Assembly (NCBI GenBank): GCA_017562135.1
Contig: QEYB01001685.1
Coordinates: 496,001-560,000, forward strand
Length of the DNA: 64,000 bases
Direction of reading: 5' to 3'
Origin: Dipylidium caninum
Lineage: Eukaryota; Platyhelminthes; Cestoda; Cyclophyllidea; Dipylidiidae
Part shown: positions 25,901 through 37,840 of the stretch, piece after piece
Position numbering within the stretch: the first letter of the stretch is position 1
Layout of the letters: each line of letters starts with the position of its first letter
The notes under the pieces: generated by a model
Told to the model about the DNA's origin: nothing
Database searches by the model: none
Seen by the model: only the letters and a program-made list of their open reading frames with translations
Position numbers and translations under genes: made by a program

Positions 25901-27727
25901 CACTCGCCAGAATCACCGCTGAAGTCGTGGGGCTGAGGTAGAATTGGGCGATAAAGTTGGCGGATGGGAGAGCGGGGGGGCAGAGGGGAAGGGGAAAGCA
26001 CAGATTACGTGTTCACTTAAACATTAACTGAGTTAATTTTAACTACACCACCGGGCGATGTAAATGTCGCGTAGGGCCAACTTTAAGCATTTGGGCGAAT
26101 TAATGTGGGAAGCTTATCTCCACGCTTTAGGGAGAGTTCTTGCAACTCTGGCTCCGACTCCTCCCCCACGTCCGTCCATTCCGCCGTCGCGCGGTGCCTT
26201 CCGTTGAAGCATGGCTGATATTCGGCGCCTCCCCTCTCCCCACCCGTGTCTGCGTCTGCGTCTGTGTCTGCAGGAACGGACGGCCGCCAGAGGGGAAGTC
26301 GTTAAAGACGCTCCTGGGCCGTGAAGTAAACGCCAGGCAATGCGGAGAGGCTTTACCCTCCTCCGCCTCCACCTCCACGCCCCCCCCCGTCCCCAACACC
26401 CGGGAGGCGGAGGATAGAGCGGATTTTACTGCGATAAAAATTTTTCTGGCCGCCAAATCTTCGCAGTTGTGTTAAGAAGAGGGCGTTGGAAGCTTAGTGT
26501 GCGGAGAAGATTCTCCTGGTCCGCCCTTTCCCCTCCTCTGAGCCCAAAGTACACTCCAAACTAGTAGGGAGACACGTGCCACTTCACTCGCCCTCATCTA
26601 CACCCGAAACTGTTTGACGTCAACTTAAATTCGGCAGTGACACTTCCGGACGTCCTGCTTCCGGACAACTCACATTCCCCCTTTTTCCTCTCCGCCCACT
26701 AAAAAAGGCGTGTTTTTAAGCTCACACGTCACATCGACCCCGCCTTCCTCCGCCTTCCGTCCTCCTCCTTTGTGTTACTCCTCGACTGTTCCATTTTGTC
26801 CGCCTTCCGGCAAATAGGCTGCTCCGGAGGCAAATATCCAACAGGATGAACGAAAAGAGGGCGGTTAATCGGACAACGCAGCCGACGGTTGCCTTTTTCT
26901 CAACGAATTCACCTTCAAATGCGGTTCTCCCACAGAGAAGATCGTTAAGCGTGGAGGACATCCCCAGCAGGTGAAGAATTATACATCCTCTGTGGGCTAT
27001 CGGAGTAATTACCAAGTGTTGACGTCAAAACTGGCTCATCTCTCCTCCTCGTCTCAAATTAATGCGGATTTTTATCGCCTCAATCTCATCTCTACGTGAA
27101 CGGAGGCGAGTGTGGGTTTGTGTGTGTGTGGGTTTTTAAATGTGTGAAGGAGTGGGACGTAAAAAACCTGCCGGGGAGGGGGTGGGAGGAAGCGAAATCT
27201 CCTGACTGAGAAAAGGTGGTTTCACCACCACAGCCATCAACACCACTGACACCTTCCGCCCGATCAGCATTCACCCTCACTGGGCGAAGATCTCACCCGC
27301 AACTTGACAGTGACAAGCTGTGACTAGGATGACAGCCACAATTGCCTCCTCTGCCGTGTAACGGGCGCGTTGGCTAACTCTGGGACAGTGAGGATCGTCT
27401 GTCGGAGGCAAAAGGGAAGAAAAGATGATGTTACACGTGGCTCCAAATTTCAGAAGCTGCGTTTTCTGTGCAGGTTAGCAGAGCGCCTCAAAAGGGATCG
27501 AGGAGGAACTTCAGAAAAACGTGGACGAAGCTGAAAGGAGACATGTGGTTCTCTCGCGAGGCTCAATTTCGCCTCGTGCTGTCGTAACGCTCTTCGAACA
27601 CTGCAGTTGACGCGAAGTACTTACTTTTCTTTCCTTTCGTCTTGAGGAACAAACGCGGTTAAAATATCACCACCAGCAGTACTCTTCGTGCCTTCAATCA
27701 CTCCCCGACGCCGTCGAGGACGTCGGC
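16939..27727. other. Intergenic stretch upstream of the channel gene, no gene seen
   Basis: The first few hundred bases should contain the channel's promoter or 5' UTR; no element is obvious. Beyond it I see only short frames, a hairpin near 19.43 kb and G/C runs (25974-25994 and 26380-26401). Confidence 0.55.
19429..19455. repeat. Perfect 9 bp inverted repeat
   Basis: ACACCGCGG (19429-19437) and CCGCGGTGT (19447-19455) flank a 9 nt pyrimidine-rich loop. GTGC and GCAC nearby could extend the stem imperfectly. Confidence 0.7.
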
Positions 27728-27870
27728 GTAGCCTCGCTGATCCATCGCAAGTCCCAACCGCGGCTAACGTTGGGACGTGAAATCTCCCATCGTCAGGTAA
27801 CGATTGTCCGTCCTCTGACATCGTCTACATCAGCCAAAATGCCACGGGAGGACCGCCTGTGGGGGATATT
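27728..27870. repeat. Local direct repeat, copy 1
   Basis: Matches 28017-28165 in the same orientation: CTGATCCATCGCAAGTCCCA against CTAATCCACAGCAAATGCCA, and GGGAGGACCGCCT near the end of both. The copies are diverged by substitution. They are non-coding as far as I can see. Confidence 0.65.
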
Positions 27871-28016
27871 GGGCACATCCACTTGTGAGGAGAGAAATTC
27901 CTCAACCCCAAAGTCGCTCGTCCAAGTTCTCCTCGTGATTTGACATTAAGCTCGGAAAAGAGCCGCGAAATATCATCGACATTTGGAAGAAAACAAAGTT
28001 AGAATGTCATCACCAA

Positions 28017-28165
28017 CCTAACGCCTTGCTAATCCACAGCAAATGCCAAGCGCTGCCAACGCTCAGACGTGCAATTCCCATTCTGACATGTCAGTTCTCT
28101 GACACCGTCCGTGGCAGCGCCGACCTCAACAACAGCGGAGATGCCCCGGGAGGACCGCCTCGAAG
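28017..28165. repeat. Local direct repeat, copy 2
   Basis: Partner of 27728-27870, about 290 bp downstream. Shared blocks include the TCTCTGACA...CGTC region and CGGGAGGACCGCCT. Confidence 0.65.
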
Positions 28166-28649
28166 GATTTTCTAAGGTGTTCGGCGGTGCCGACACCTCG
28201 GGGATACCTTTGGGCGTCGAGAAGGGACGTCGTTGATCATAGACGTGAAATTAATTTACAGTCGGCTCTTCTCAGTGGACAACTCTCGCCTTGACAACAT
28301 GAACTCTTATCTAATCACGCCTGTTTCTCCTCGCCGCTCTGAGGCTGAGCATTTCACTCTCCCTTCGTCCCCGGGGCGGAGGGAGGGGGATGGAGGGGAA
28401 GGTGGAGGGAGGAAAGAAGGAGGTGTGTCAAGTGGCACATGGGGCGGTGGCAGGAAGATGAGAAGAGGAAAGGTATAAAACACATACGCCTGATGAGGAC
28501 ACTTTTATTAGTCAATTTTGGCCCTACGCAGCCCGCGCGTACGAGAGCCTTCACCGACTGGGGGATGGGAGAGTTGCCTACTTCCTGACAAGCCGTTAAG
28601 TCCCCTTCCCCGCAGCAGCCTTTTTAGATCGCCTCGGGCGATTGCACTG

Positions 28650-28782
28650 CCAGGAGGCTTGAGTGAGCCAAAAAAGTGTCATTTGAGTTGACATTTGGTG
28701 AGATTGGAGTTGAAGGCCACCAGTTGGGCTGCATCGCGGACTTTATGCCGTCACCATCTCCTCCGGCTGACTTCTTCTCCCC
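28650..28782. repeat. Second local direct repeat, copy 1
   Basis: Shares GAAGGCCACCAGTTGGGCTG, a CAGGAG-CTTGAGT-AGC block and a TCTTCTCCCC block with 29122-29226. The spacing is about 450 bp. Confidence 0.6.
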
Positions 28783-29121
28783 TCCTTCCCGACATCCTCG
28801 TTCTCTCTGGACCAGAAGAATCCGCAACTTTGCCTTTTAACAATTATTTTAAGTCTTTGGACTCCCATTGGGGTTGTTTCGTCGATCTCCTCGGTCCTCG
28901 ACGCACGTAGCTTGGTGTTCACTCACCGGAGGGCGCCTGACCCGCTCGGGTCGGTCAGCTTGGACACTTCAGTATGAGTAATGAAGTAGCGGGGGAGGAG
29001 GGCGGACGATTCTCCAAGCGTCTTCACAGAAAGCGCGAGGTTTCAAGTCCCTTTGGCTTCTTGGATGTGGAGTCTGATGCCCGAGGTGGTGGAAGAGGCG
29101 ATTTCACTTTTGACGGATCAA

Positions 29122-29226
29122 ATCAGGAGTCTTGAGTAAGCTAAGAAAGGTTCTGAAGGCCACCAGTTGGGCTGCACCACGGCCTTAATGCTGTCAGAGA
29201 GTCATAGTAGTTGGTCTTCTCCCCGC
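29122..29226. repeat. Second local direct repeat, copy 2
   Basis: Partner of 28650-28782, same orientation. Its core is nearly identical over GAAGGCCACCAGTTGGGCTG and then diverges. Confidence 0.6.
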
Positions 29227-32200
29227 CACACGCTCCGCCATTTTCTCCTCCCCCCATATCTTCACCCTCGCCGAGCGAGGCGAGTCCGTTTTGGCTGGAT
29301 TTGAAGGTTGGACCCACTTCACCGCTCCCTTTAGTGGTGCAGCGATTTCGGAGCGGGTTCAGTCAGTCTAGTGAAGTTTAAACTAAGTGAGGCAAAATTT
29401 CCGCATGCCCACTCGGAAGTCGGTGGTTTTTGGTGGTCCATTGTAAGACCGAAACAGCCAAACTACCCCCGCCTCCTCGCCCCCCTCCCAGTTCGCAAAT
29501 CTCACATCCGGAAGCGTTTTAAAGTCATTCCACCGGAAGAAGCTAAAACCAGGTCTTTTCGTACTGAGTCGGCTGGTTTGTAGCTGGTTTAGTCGACCAC
29601 CAAGTCGGCCTTGGGGGGCGGAGAGGGAGGGAGAGGGGCCCATGTGAAATCCCTCACTGCGCGCAATTGCGATCTTCCCAAGTCACCAGATTCGCCAGTG
29701 GAAGAGAGGAGGAGGCATGCCAGAGGACTTGGTGGAGGCATCGCTTTTGATTGCTTCATCGTCGAAACATAATTAACGCTCAAGGTGGCCCTGAAGGCCT
29801 TCCACTCCCCCCGCGACCACACAAAGTCGCCGGGTAAGGAGACGGAAGGAAAGGCTTGCGTGCCCGACTTGATTACGCTGGAGAGTTAAGCTGAGGTGGC
29901 AGGTGGCCCATTCTCACTCTCCTCGTGTCTATCAGACGTCATTCCTGACCCAGCGGCTTCTCCGGCCTCCTCCTCGAGTGTTTTTTGGCCACACAACTGC
30001 CTCCACCTCGCCTCCCTTTTTTGGGCAGACAAATTGGACGCAAAGACGCAGTTAAAGGGCGGCCTATTAATAAACTCTATGAAACACCCTCGTCTCCACT
30101 TTTCATTTTTACCTCCTTGGCGAGTTTGTCGCACAAATCGGAGGTTCGGGCGTCTTTTTTGCCCTGACAGTCAGTCAACGTGGGTTGGTCAAACCATTCT
30201 TAGGATTATTTTGTGAGGTCAGCGGGAAAAGAATCCCTCCTAATTGTCGAAAATCTCTGACTGCTTTTTTTCTCACACTTCACCGTCATGTCAGCATTGA
30301 AAACCCACTCGCCTTCCACTCGACGTCTTTCGTCTCCCCTCTCGAACAGAGCTTATTTGTCCGAAGAAAAGGAAAGGCAATTTTTGAAGTGCCGGACAGA
30401 AAGACCCCTTGGCGAGCTAACAGACGGGGAAAGGGGGTTTTGTGAAGCCCATAAAATGGGAAATTACTGACGGAATGATAAATTGAGAAGGACTGTTCGC
30501 TCTTTCGTGCGTTCCTCTGCTTTTATCTGCTCCACGGGCAATGGGAGTGGGCAGACGACAACCGCTCCCACCTCGAACGCCTCCACAGTGTGTGGAAGTA
30601 TGCCTTTAAATCGGCTTTCCAGACGAGATTAGGCTTGTTGGGAGACCTTCGCCCCCCTGTCCACCTCCCCCGAGCCCACAATTTTTACAAATTCATCCTC
30701 GCCACGACTCCCACTACTTCGAAGAGTCCACCGTCGCGGTGGTCTAACTACCTGCCGGGAAAAACTTCGCCTTCCCGAGGGAAGGACATTTGAGGGTGGC
30801 GTGAGGCATCATTGTCTCCCTCGTCCTCCCTCCACCGCCCTCTTCAAGTCCCTTTCGCTCCATCCTCGCTTCCCTGTGGAACTAGTTGGAATTTTGAGCT
30901 CTCCACCGCCGGGGCGCGTCCCTGGACAACCGCTTTCGGTGGACGACGCTTCGCGGCTGGAAGTGTAGTCCGTGAAACACACTGTCCCGAACTCGAATGT
31001 CCCAAATAACGTCTCTTCGGCCAACCTGAAGGTGGACCCGCCCTCGCAGCCTCTTCAGGCCTCCTTGCAGGGGCGATTGGACGTGATTCGGCAAATTTGC
31101 CAGTAAATCTCCGCCTTTCGACCTCGTCCCCACGAAGGCAGCTGAAGAGTCTTTAACTCACCATGCCAAGTGACCAGATTAGTGGTTGGATGATACATTT
31201 GTTATTTATATATTTTTTGTGGAAGACAAACTTTTGAGAAGAGTGGGACAGGTTGAGTGAAATTTATGGCTTTTTTCACTACACTTTGAAAGGTGAATGG
31301 TCTGCTGAGAGCATAAGTCATCAAATAATGTCGTGAAGACTCGTTTCTTGTGGCCACGATGCACCGAGAGTGTCATAAATCCGCCCGGACAGCAGGCAAA
31401 TTACTCCATTTGCGCGAGTGGCGTTGTTTAAAACGCCTGATTAACCGGCGGTCCCCTCAACCGACCCATCAAATGCTTTCGAGTATCACATTCCGGAAAG
31501 TTGGGGGGGGGGCGGAAAACCAGTCGTAGACAGGCCAAAAAACTCACTGATTTAAGTAGAATAAAATTATGAATTTTAATTCAGACGGTGAAATAATGTT
31601 TGGCAGTAATTTACCCTCTGTTGTGCCATAAATTCCCCGAAAACAAACGATTCAAGTGCCTTTAGAGGGTGGATGGACGAACTGTCGGAGGCTGTGCGGT
31701 TTACAGACACGACTGGCCCCAGATCTCGCCTTGATTTCCCACAAAAATTCCGTGTCACATATGTGTGACGCTGCATTGTTCCCTAAAACCACGACTCAAG
31801 ACCGATGTTGAGTGCGACAAATTCAAGCCTCGAATGGGCTGAATAATTCAATTGGTGGGCGAATTCTTCGGAAAAACAGACATATAAATGAGAGGGGAGG
31901 GCGTATTTCCGGGGGTCCTGCTGCGTGGAGAGCAGTGGTGGAGGAGGGACTCGAGCACCATGCTTCTCGCATGTCAAGATTGTCAACTAATTACACTCAG
32001 CATCAAGTGTCAAGGCGGTCTCGGCGGCACTCCAATGGCTTCTCTAGTAGCTGTCAGATGGAAGTTGTCACTGTCCTGGAAACTATGAAATGAGCTTTGA
32101 ATACAAGGAGAAAAAAATGCACAAATTTATGTTGTTTTTGCTTGAAGTGAATCGAAAGAACTTCCTTTGGCGTCTACGCCTTTCTGTAGGCAGTTTGGCA

Positions 32201-32394
32201 CGTCTCATATGGGTTAAAAAGGGATCTATTTTCAGAGTTAAGACAGGAGAGGTTGGTGAAATATCGGCCGAATATGGAGGATGTGGACGAAGAAAAGTCA
32301 CTTTGAAGCTCTGAATGGTCGTTCAGCGTTGTCCTGCGCACTTGCACTTGCGTCACTCCGTGAGGCCGGCAGATATGAGTCCAATTTTGTGTTT
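29227..32394. other. Intergenic, no gene seen
   Basis: Short frames only. The sequence is rich in GAGG/CCTC words like the rest of the left half. Confidence 0.5.
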
Positions 32395-33730
32395 TTCTTT
32401 ATTCATTATACGCAGATGATTTAAGACAGCCGTGGCTGTTTGGCCAGTTCCTCTTTAGTTCACCAATAGTTGCTCGTGTGGATGGGATTCCGCAATCGTC
32501 GTCCTTGGGTCCTCCTCGTCCTCGAGGCTCCTTGACGATACTCAAATCTCCAGAACGAAGTTTCTCAAACCACCACCGAGTAATTTTCTTCTCAGAAGTT
32601 CCTTGCTATCATAATCTTGCCTGGTGGTCGCAGGAAGGGAGGGGAGAGAAAGAAGCCACAGCGGATAATCACTTCTTGGGCATTCCACCATATGCTAACC
32701 AGAATGTCTTCCTTTTTTTCATTAAATCTCGTCCGAGGGCTGTGTCCGGGGCCTGTCTCCTCATCCACCCATTTGCTTGCTAGTTTTTGATTATCACGCG
32801 AAATCCACTTTGCATCAGAAGTGCTGAGATTTGGCGTAGAGTCGGTGGCAATCGTGCACAGCGAGGGAGGCGACGAAGATGCTCATCTGCTCTTCCGCTC
32901 ACTCGACCATCCCCAGTTCACATCCATTCGTGCGGCAGGCATATATCGAGTCCACCGTTTTCTTCCTCATTTAACATACGCTGATGTTTTAACAATACCT
33001 TAACTATTTAGCCAGTTTCTTCTTAGTTTAGACCTAAGTCCCTGAATAGTTCCGTGTGTGGATCGGATTTCATCGCTGAAAGCCTCCTCAGCATTTCTTG
33101 AGGCTCCTTGAACTGCGCTACGAGTAAACTGGAACTCGTGTGAGCAAAGTAGATGTAATTCGTGTTTAGTAAGATAGGAATGAGACATAAACACGCACAA
33201 ATCGTGCGGAATGAGTAAAAAGAGTATCTCTAGAATTTATAACTAAAAATTTAGAGGGGAAATTTAAAATGCTTCCCTGTCAGTGTCTGTTGGACACAGA
33301 TGAGGCACGAAAGTCCGTTTCATAGTTTCCGAAATAACAAGAATGTCACCACCGTCGCCACTTTGTGTCCGTCGTGCGAATGGACCGCGCGCCACTACGG
33401 GGAAACATCCGGGACCAGCTTAAAACCCCCCTTTTCGGCGTCTCCTTCCTATGGGGACACAGTTAAATTTCCTTAAAGTGTCCACCTGACACGCACTCGG
33501 TCTTCCTCCGCCAGCTCCACGACCTCTCAACGAGGTTATTAAGGCCGATTGGCAGGAGGTGGTCGTGAAATTCCCGCCCCCCCCCCCATCCCCTCTCACT
33601 CGACTGTTGCATTTTCGATTTAATAGAGCGCTTCGGGGCTTTCTGACCGACACACGAGCTTCATTGGTCCAGTTTAATTCTGAGAAATGATAATTAATGA
33701 AAGTGAAGTTGCCTCACGAGGATTCTACCA
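32395..33730. repeat. Interspersed repeat, copy B with a partial upstream unit
   Basis: The block 32625-33730 aligns to copy A (1376-2550). A shorter piece, 32395-32620, repeats the GCTGTTTGGCC, CTCTTTAGTT and TGACGATACTCAAA part of the same unit directly before it. The nested or tandem arrangement suggests unequal recombination or insertion of one copy beside another. Confidence 0.75.
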
Positions 33731-33744
33731 TCCCCGAGGCCCCC

Positions 33745-34185
33745 GCTGGTTCCCTCTGTGGATCGAATTCCACAGTCGTCGTCGTCCTTACATGCACCGG
33801 TGGTCTCCCTCGAGGCCCCTTGACGATACTCAAATCGCCAGAACGCAATTTTTGAAACCAACATCCAGGAACTTCTCCATTCGTCCACTCATCTCCCAAT
33901 GTTCCATTAATGCTTCTCGAAGTTTGTTAGGCTGCGCTATGGTTCACTGTGAATTCATATAAGAAAAGCAAATACAAGTCGCCTTTTGTTTCCATCTGGT
34001 GTCGGCAAAAATAAAATAATACCGGAACAGAAACGCGCAAAAAATTTTGTCAAATGAGTGAAAATAACAACTTCAGCATTGACCAACGAATATGAAGATC
34101 GCATGTTACAATTTATCGCTTTCAGTCGCAGCTGGACACAGACAAAACAAAGAAAAAAAACCTCCATTTCATAGTTTCCTACCTG
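33745..34185. repeat. Interspersed repeat, partial copy C
   Basis: The segment resumes at a point matching copy A position ~1708 (TTCCACAGTCGTCGTCGTCC) and follows it to CCATTTCATAGTTTCC (~2150 in A). It is more diverged than copy B and sits immediately after it. Confidence 0.65.
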
Positions 34186-34204
34186 ATTAAAGAGTTGTGC
34201 TTGC

Positions 34205-34255
34205 AGTCTGGGAAGGGGAAAGAGAAGGGGAAGGAGAAGGGGAAAACGGAGGACG
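34205..34255. repeat. Polypurine GGGGAA/GGAGAA tract
   Basis: Purine-only run of ~45 bases with an imperfect 12 bp unit (AAGGAGAAGGGG). Such mirror-symmetric purine tracts can form triplex DNA. Confidence 0.8.
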
Positions 34256-34969
34256 ATGGGGAGAAGTGGGACAAATTTTGAAGAGTACGTTTTGAGCAAA
34301 AGCGCATCGACTTGCCGTCCATTCCATCAATGGTGTAAGTTCTTTTCGTAAGCTCTCTTGAACTCGCCTCTCCGACTGTTTCTGCAAAAAAATACCTCCC
34401 CTGTGACCAGCCACTCGACTTCTTCGTCGACCGAAGAAAATTTCTGTGTGCTTTGTGTGTCTCATTTCGGCCGACCCCCCTTTGCCCCCCCCGACCATCA
34501 CCCTCGACCGAATACAGTGAGGAGACAAGTTCTCCTCCTCTTCTTCCACCCTGTTTTTGTCTAGCGTCGAGCCTTCTGCAGCGCAGTACATAAATTATGT
34601 ATTCGTGGGTGTCAGCTCTGGACACCCACAAATTTCCCGGATGTCGTCTACAAGCCCACCGTCCGCATCTATTACTGCTGCGCACTTCGACACTGGGACT
34701 CGGGGGGTGACAGTTGAAATCCTCCCTCATTGACGTGGTTGTATGTCTGTGGTCCACCTTACGAGCTCTAAGATGCGACAGGCAGCTGGTACCCTTAAAA
34801 AATCCCTGTAGCCGTTTACAAGACTGCAATAGTAAATTAGAGGCAATCAAGAGAATCCGTTGGAATAAAACCTGCCCACTTACACCTGTCCATCAATCTT
34901 TCCTTCCCCCTACCGTCCTTTCTCATCCCACCACAGGGCGCTTGCGTGAGAGAAGAGTAGGTAAATGTT

Positions 34970-37840
34970 AATTGTATAATCTTGTTTTCGTCAAGGAAAT
35001 TATTTGATAGGTGGTTAAGAAGGCAGGAGAAGAAAATCTCGAGGCAAAGTTTAAATAACTCTGCTTGACATCGGCCGAGTTATAAATTGGCCAAGCGATT
35101 AAACTTTCTGGATGATGAACAGGGAGTAGTGAAGGCTACTACACAGGATGTTGAAGGCCTTTCTGTGGGGATAACGAAAATCAGCTTAAACTACATACAG
35201 CAGCAATAAGCGCAAGTTGGTATATTTTGCTGTTGATAGTTGTGCCATGTAGTTTTGGCACTTTCTCATCCCTTTTTTGGTCTGATACGATTCACGGAAA
35301 TCACTCAGGAAGGTTCTGAGTCAACCAAAATCTTGTTACACTGAATGAATCTACTTAGATGCTTAGCGCGTAGTCATAATATCATACCAAGAGAACGATT
35401 TTTCGTGCAATCGGGATATATTAGAACAGATTTAATGAACAGCTTGTTAAAATAAGGCGGAAACAACTGAACTATTCTAAAAGCGTTCTTGCCTTTCTGG
35501 CTCTGCCGACAACATTAACACCGACTATCCGCATTCTCATGTTCCATCTGCTACAGTCCCAACAGCACAAGCTAATGGAATTTAATATATGACGTGTAAT
35601 GTACTTACTGCATATGATAGTCTCTGATGATCATTTACGCATAAGCAAATAAGCGATTGAAGAGTTATAAAGGAATAAGAAACCAACTAGTGTTATTGAA
35701 AGGAACATCTGCAGAACTGCAATCTCGAGTTAAAACAGGGGCGATTAGAAATCTGCATATAATAAGAATGGTATTTGCTTTCCATGACAATAATGTCCAT
35801 TTGAGTGAATCGTTGAACAGATTGTGGTTAGGCCGGAGTTGCACCTACACGGTATGTTTATTCCCTATTTTCCAATTATCACTGTTTAAAATCGAGTTAA
35901 AATAAGCGAGGCGTCAAGCCCACAGATTAAGTTATTAAAATTAATATACGTTTGAGTGATAAGTCATACACTCTTAGCTAAAGACCTGTTTTACGAATAA
36001 ACCGAAATTGCTTTAGCTCCAAATTGATATCATCTCGGCCACTTTATTTTGCGTTTTAAGTGTCGGAGAAAATGAAGAGTGTAAAAATGACGAATACACA
36101 GATGACGAAACACCATTGTATGATTGCTTCAAATAGGGAGAAATACACTAAATTTTAGTATGATGTTAAAAAAATGTGTGAGGTTTTATAGTGGTGTCTT
36201 GTGTGATGATCAGATTATGAGGTTTTAGGACTGTATAGTTTAATTCGCTAAATCTCACATTTGACCTTCACGAAGCGTCCGACCTATTCCGAAATCCGGA
36301 AACTATGGCCGCCGAGTAAATTTTCAAGCGAAGTTCTCACAGTAAGCTTGTTTATAACCGTCCTTTACATGTACCTAACCTCATAAGAAGTTTAATTTTG
36401 GGTTTACGAAATCAGCATTAGCTAATGTTTGCTTGTTTATCATCACTTTTAACTCCTATTCTCTAAAGTAATACCCAAATTTCTCTCTGAGCCGATCTTA
36501 CAAATCTATCACGAGTATCGAGCCCTGTAAAAATTCTTCAATGAATTAGTACTATGCTTTCTATAGGAGATCGTACACTAACGAAGATTCACTTAACCGA
36601 TCACGGTTTTTACCTCCAATATGCTCCCACATATGAACCTAACCCGGTATTATGCAGAGATCGACGCGATAAGATCGGAAATACGCAAGGTACACTTTGG
36701 CTAATTTCATTATTTGCCGTTATACTCAGTGTGTACGTGAATAAGTCAAAGCCAAATCTGTTTAGTTCAATAATAAAGATCTCATGTACTCCATTGATGG
36801 GGATTATTGCGAATGGTCTGTGTTACTCGATGAAAAAAGTGCGGAGAAAGGCCGCAAACAATTCATGGGAAGACTTCTAAGAGACCGAAGTCATTGCTTT
36901 CAAAATCGTAATAAGACTTATGAGGTTTGCTCTTTTATGTTATAATACTCTCGTAAATCCCAAATACTAATCAAAATAATCGTACTTTAACAGCATGTTC
37001 GCAACACGACACGCTTTGTGCCTCTAGACAATGTGGACGAATATATAATTGTCTACAGACAACAAATACACAAAGGAAAAAGTTCCGTCGAACAGTACTA
37101 AATGTTAATTTCTCAAGTCAATGAGGAAGTGACTTTATGATTTTCATTGTTTCCCCATCTTACAGGGCACAAATAGTCAGAGCAGGAGACAATAACTTTG
37201 TTACTTTGGGTACTCTATTCTGTTAAGTTACGTAATATTATGCCTTTCCTTTTACTATCCCTTGCTGTATGAAGGTGTTAGGGGGGCTTATTTTTATCTT
37301 ATAAACAATATCTACTTATAAGAATCAGTAGTATATTCATTCAGACGTGACAAAGTGGGGTATCAGCTATTGCTCCGTTGATAAAATGCGCATTTAAAAA
37401 ATGCACCTGGAACCATTCACTACAGGGGGGATAGGAAAATCCACTTCGCATGCCTCCTGGTTTATGATCGATACTCCACCCTTTTTGGACTGCTAAGAGT
37501 TTGTTGGCGAAATTCCTCAATCATTCACCTTTTCTGCTTTCATTATAAATTTCGTATGTGAATAAATCGACTAAACCCAGTGAAAGTTTTTACTCCCAGC
37601 AATTCGTGAAAGCTGGTTCTCGGCTCCCATTTCTTTTATGGGGCTTTTTTATATTGCTTGCTTTGTTTGAGTATTCACTCCAACTTAATAATCGTGCAAT
37701 GCAGTTAGATATTCAGTCGAAGATGTGATTTTAAAAGGTACGTGACATCGGAAATACCTAAACCCTTTCTCAGTTAACTGCGATACCGCAAGCTTTAAGT
37801 GAAATATCCTCCTTTGCGCCAATTTTAATTTCGTCCAAAA
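34970..37840. other. AT-rich block without a recognised gene
   Basis: Base composition drops visibly in GC compared with both sides. It holds the unrecognised ORF at 36554-36880 and nothing else I can name. Confidence 0.5.
36554..36880 (+). other. Unrecognised ORF with a hydrophobic segment in an AT-rich block
   Basis: The 108-codon frame starts with an ATG and contains one likely membrane segment (TLWLISLFAVILSVYV) followed by a basic end. An open frame of this length is mildly unusual in AT-rich DNA. No family is recognised and no splice signals clearly tie it to other exons. Probably chance, but listed because it is the best frame in this block. Confidence 0.15.

Noticed and set aside
34179..34850. 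223-codon minus-strand frame
   Set aside because: It runs through the polypurine tract (Ser/Phe/Pro run) and part of repeat C; composition is typical of simple sequence, not a protein.
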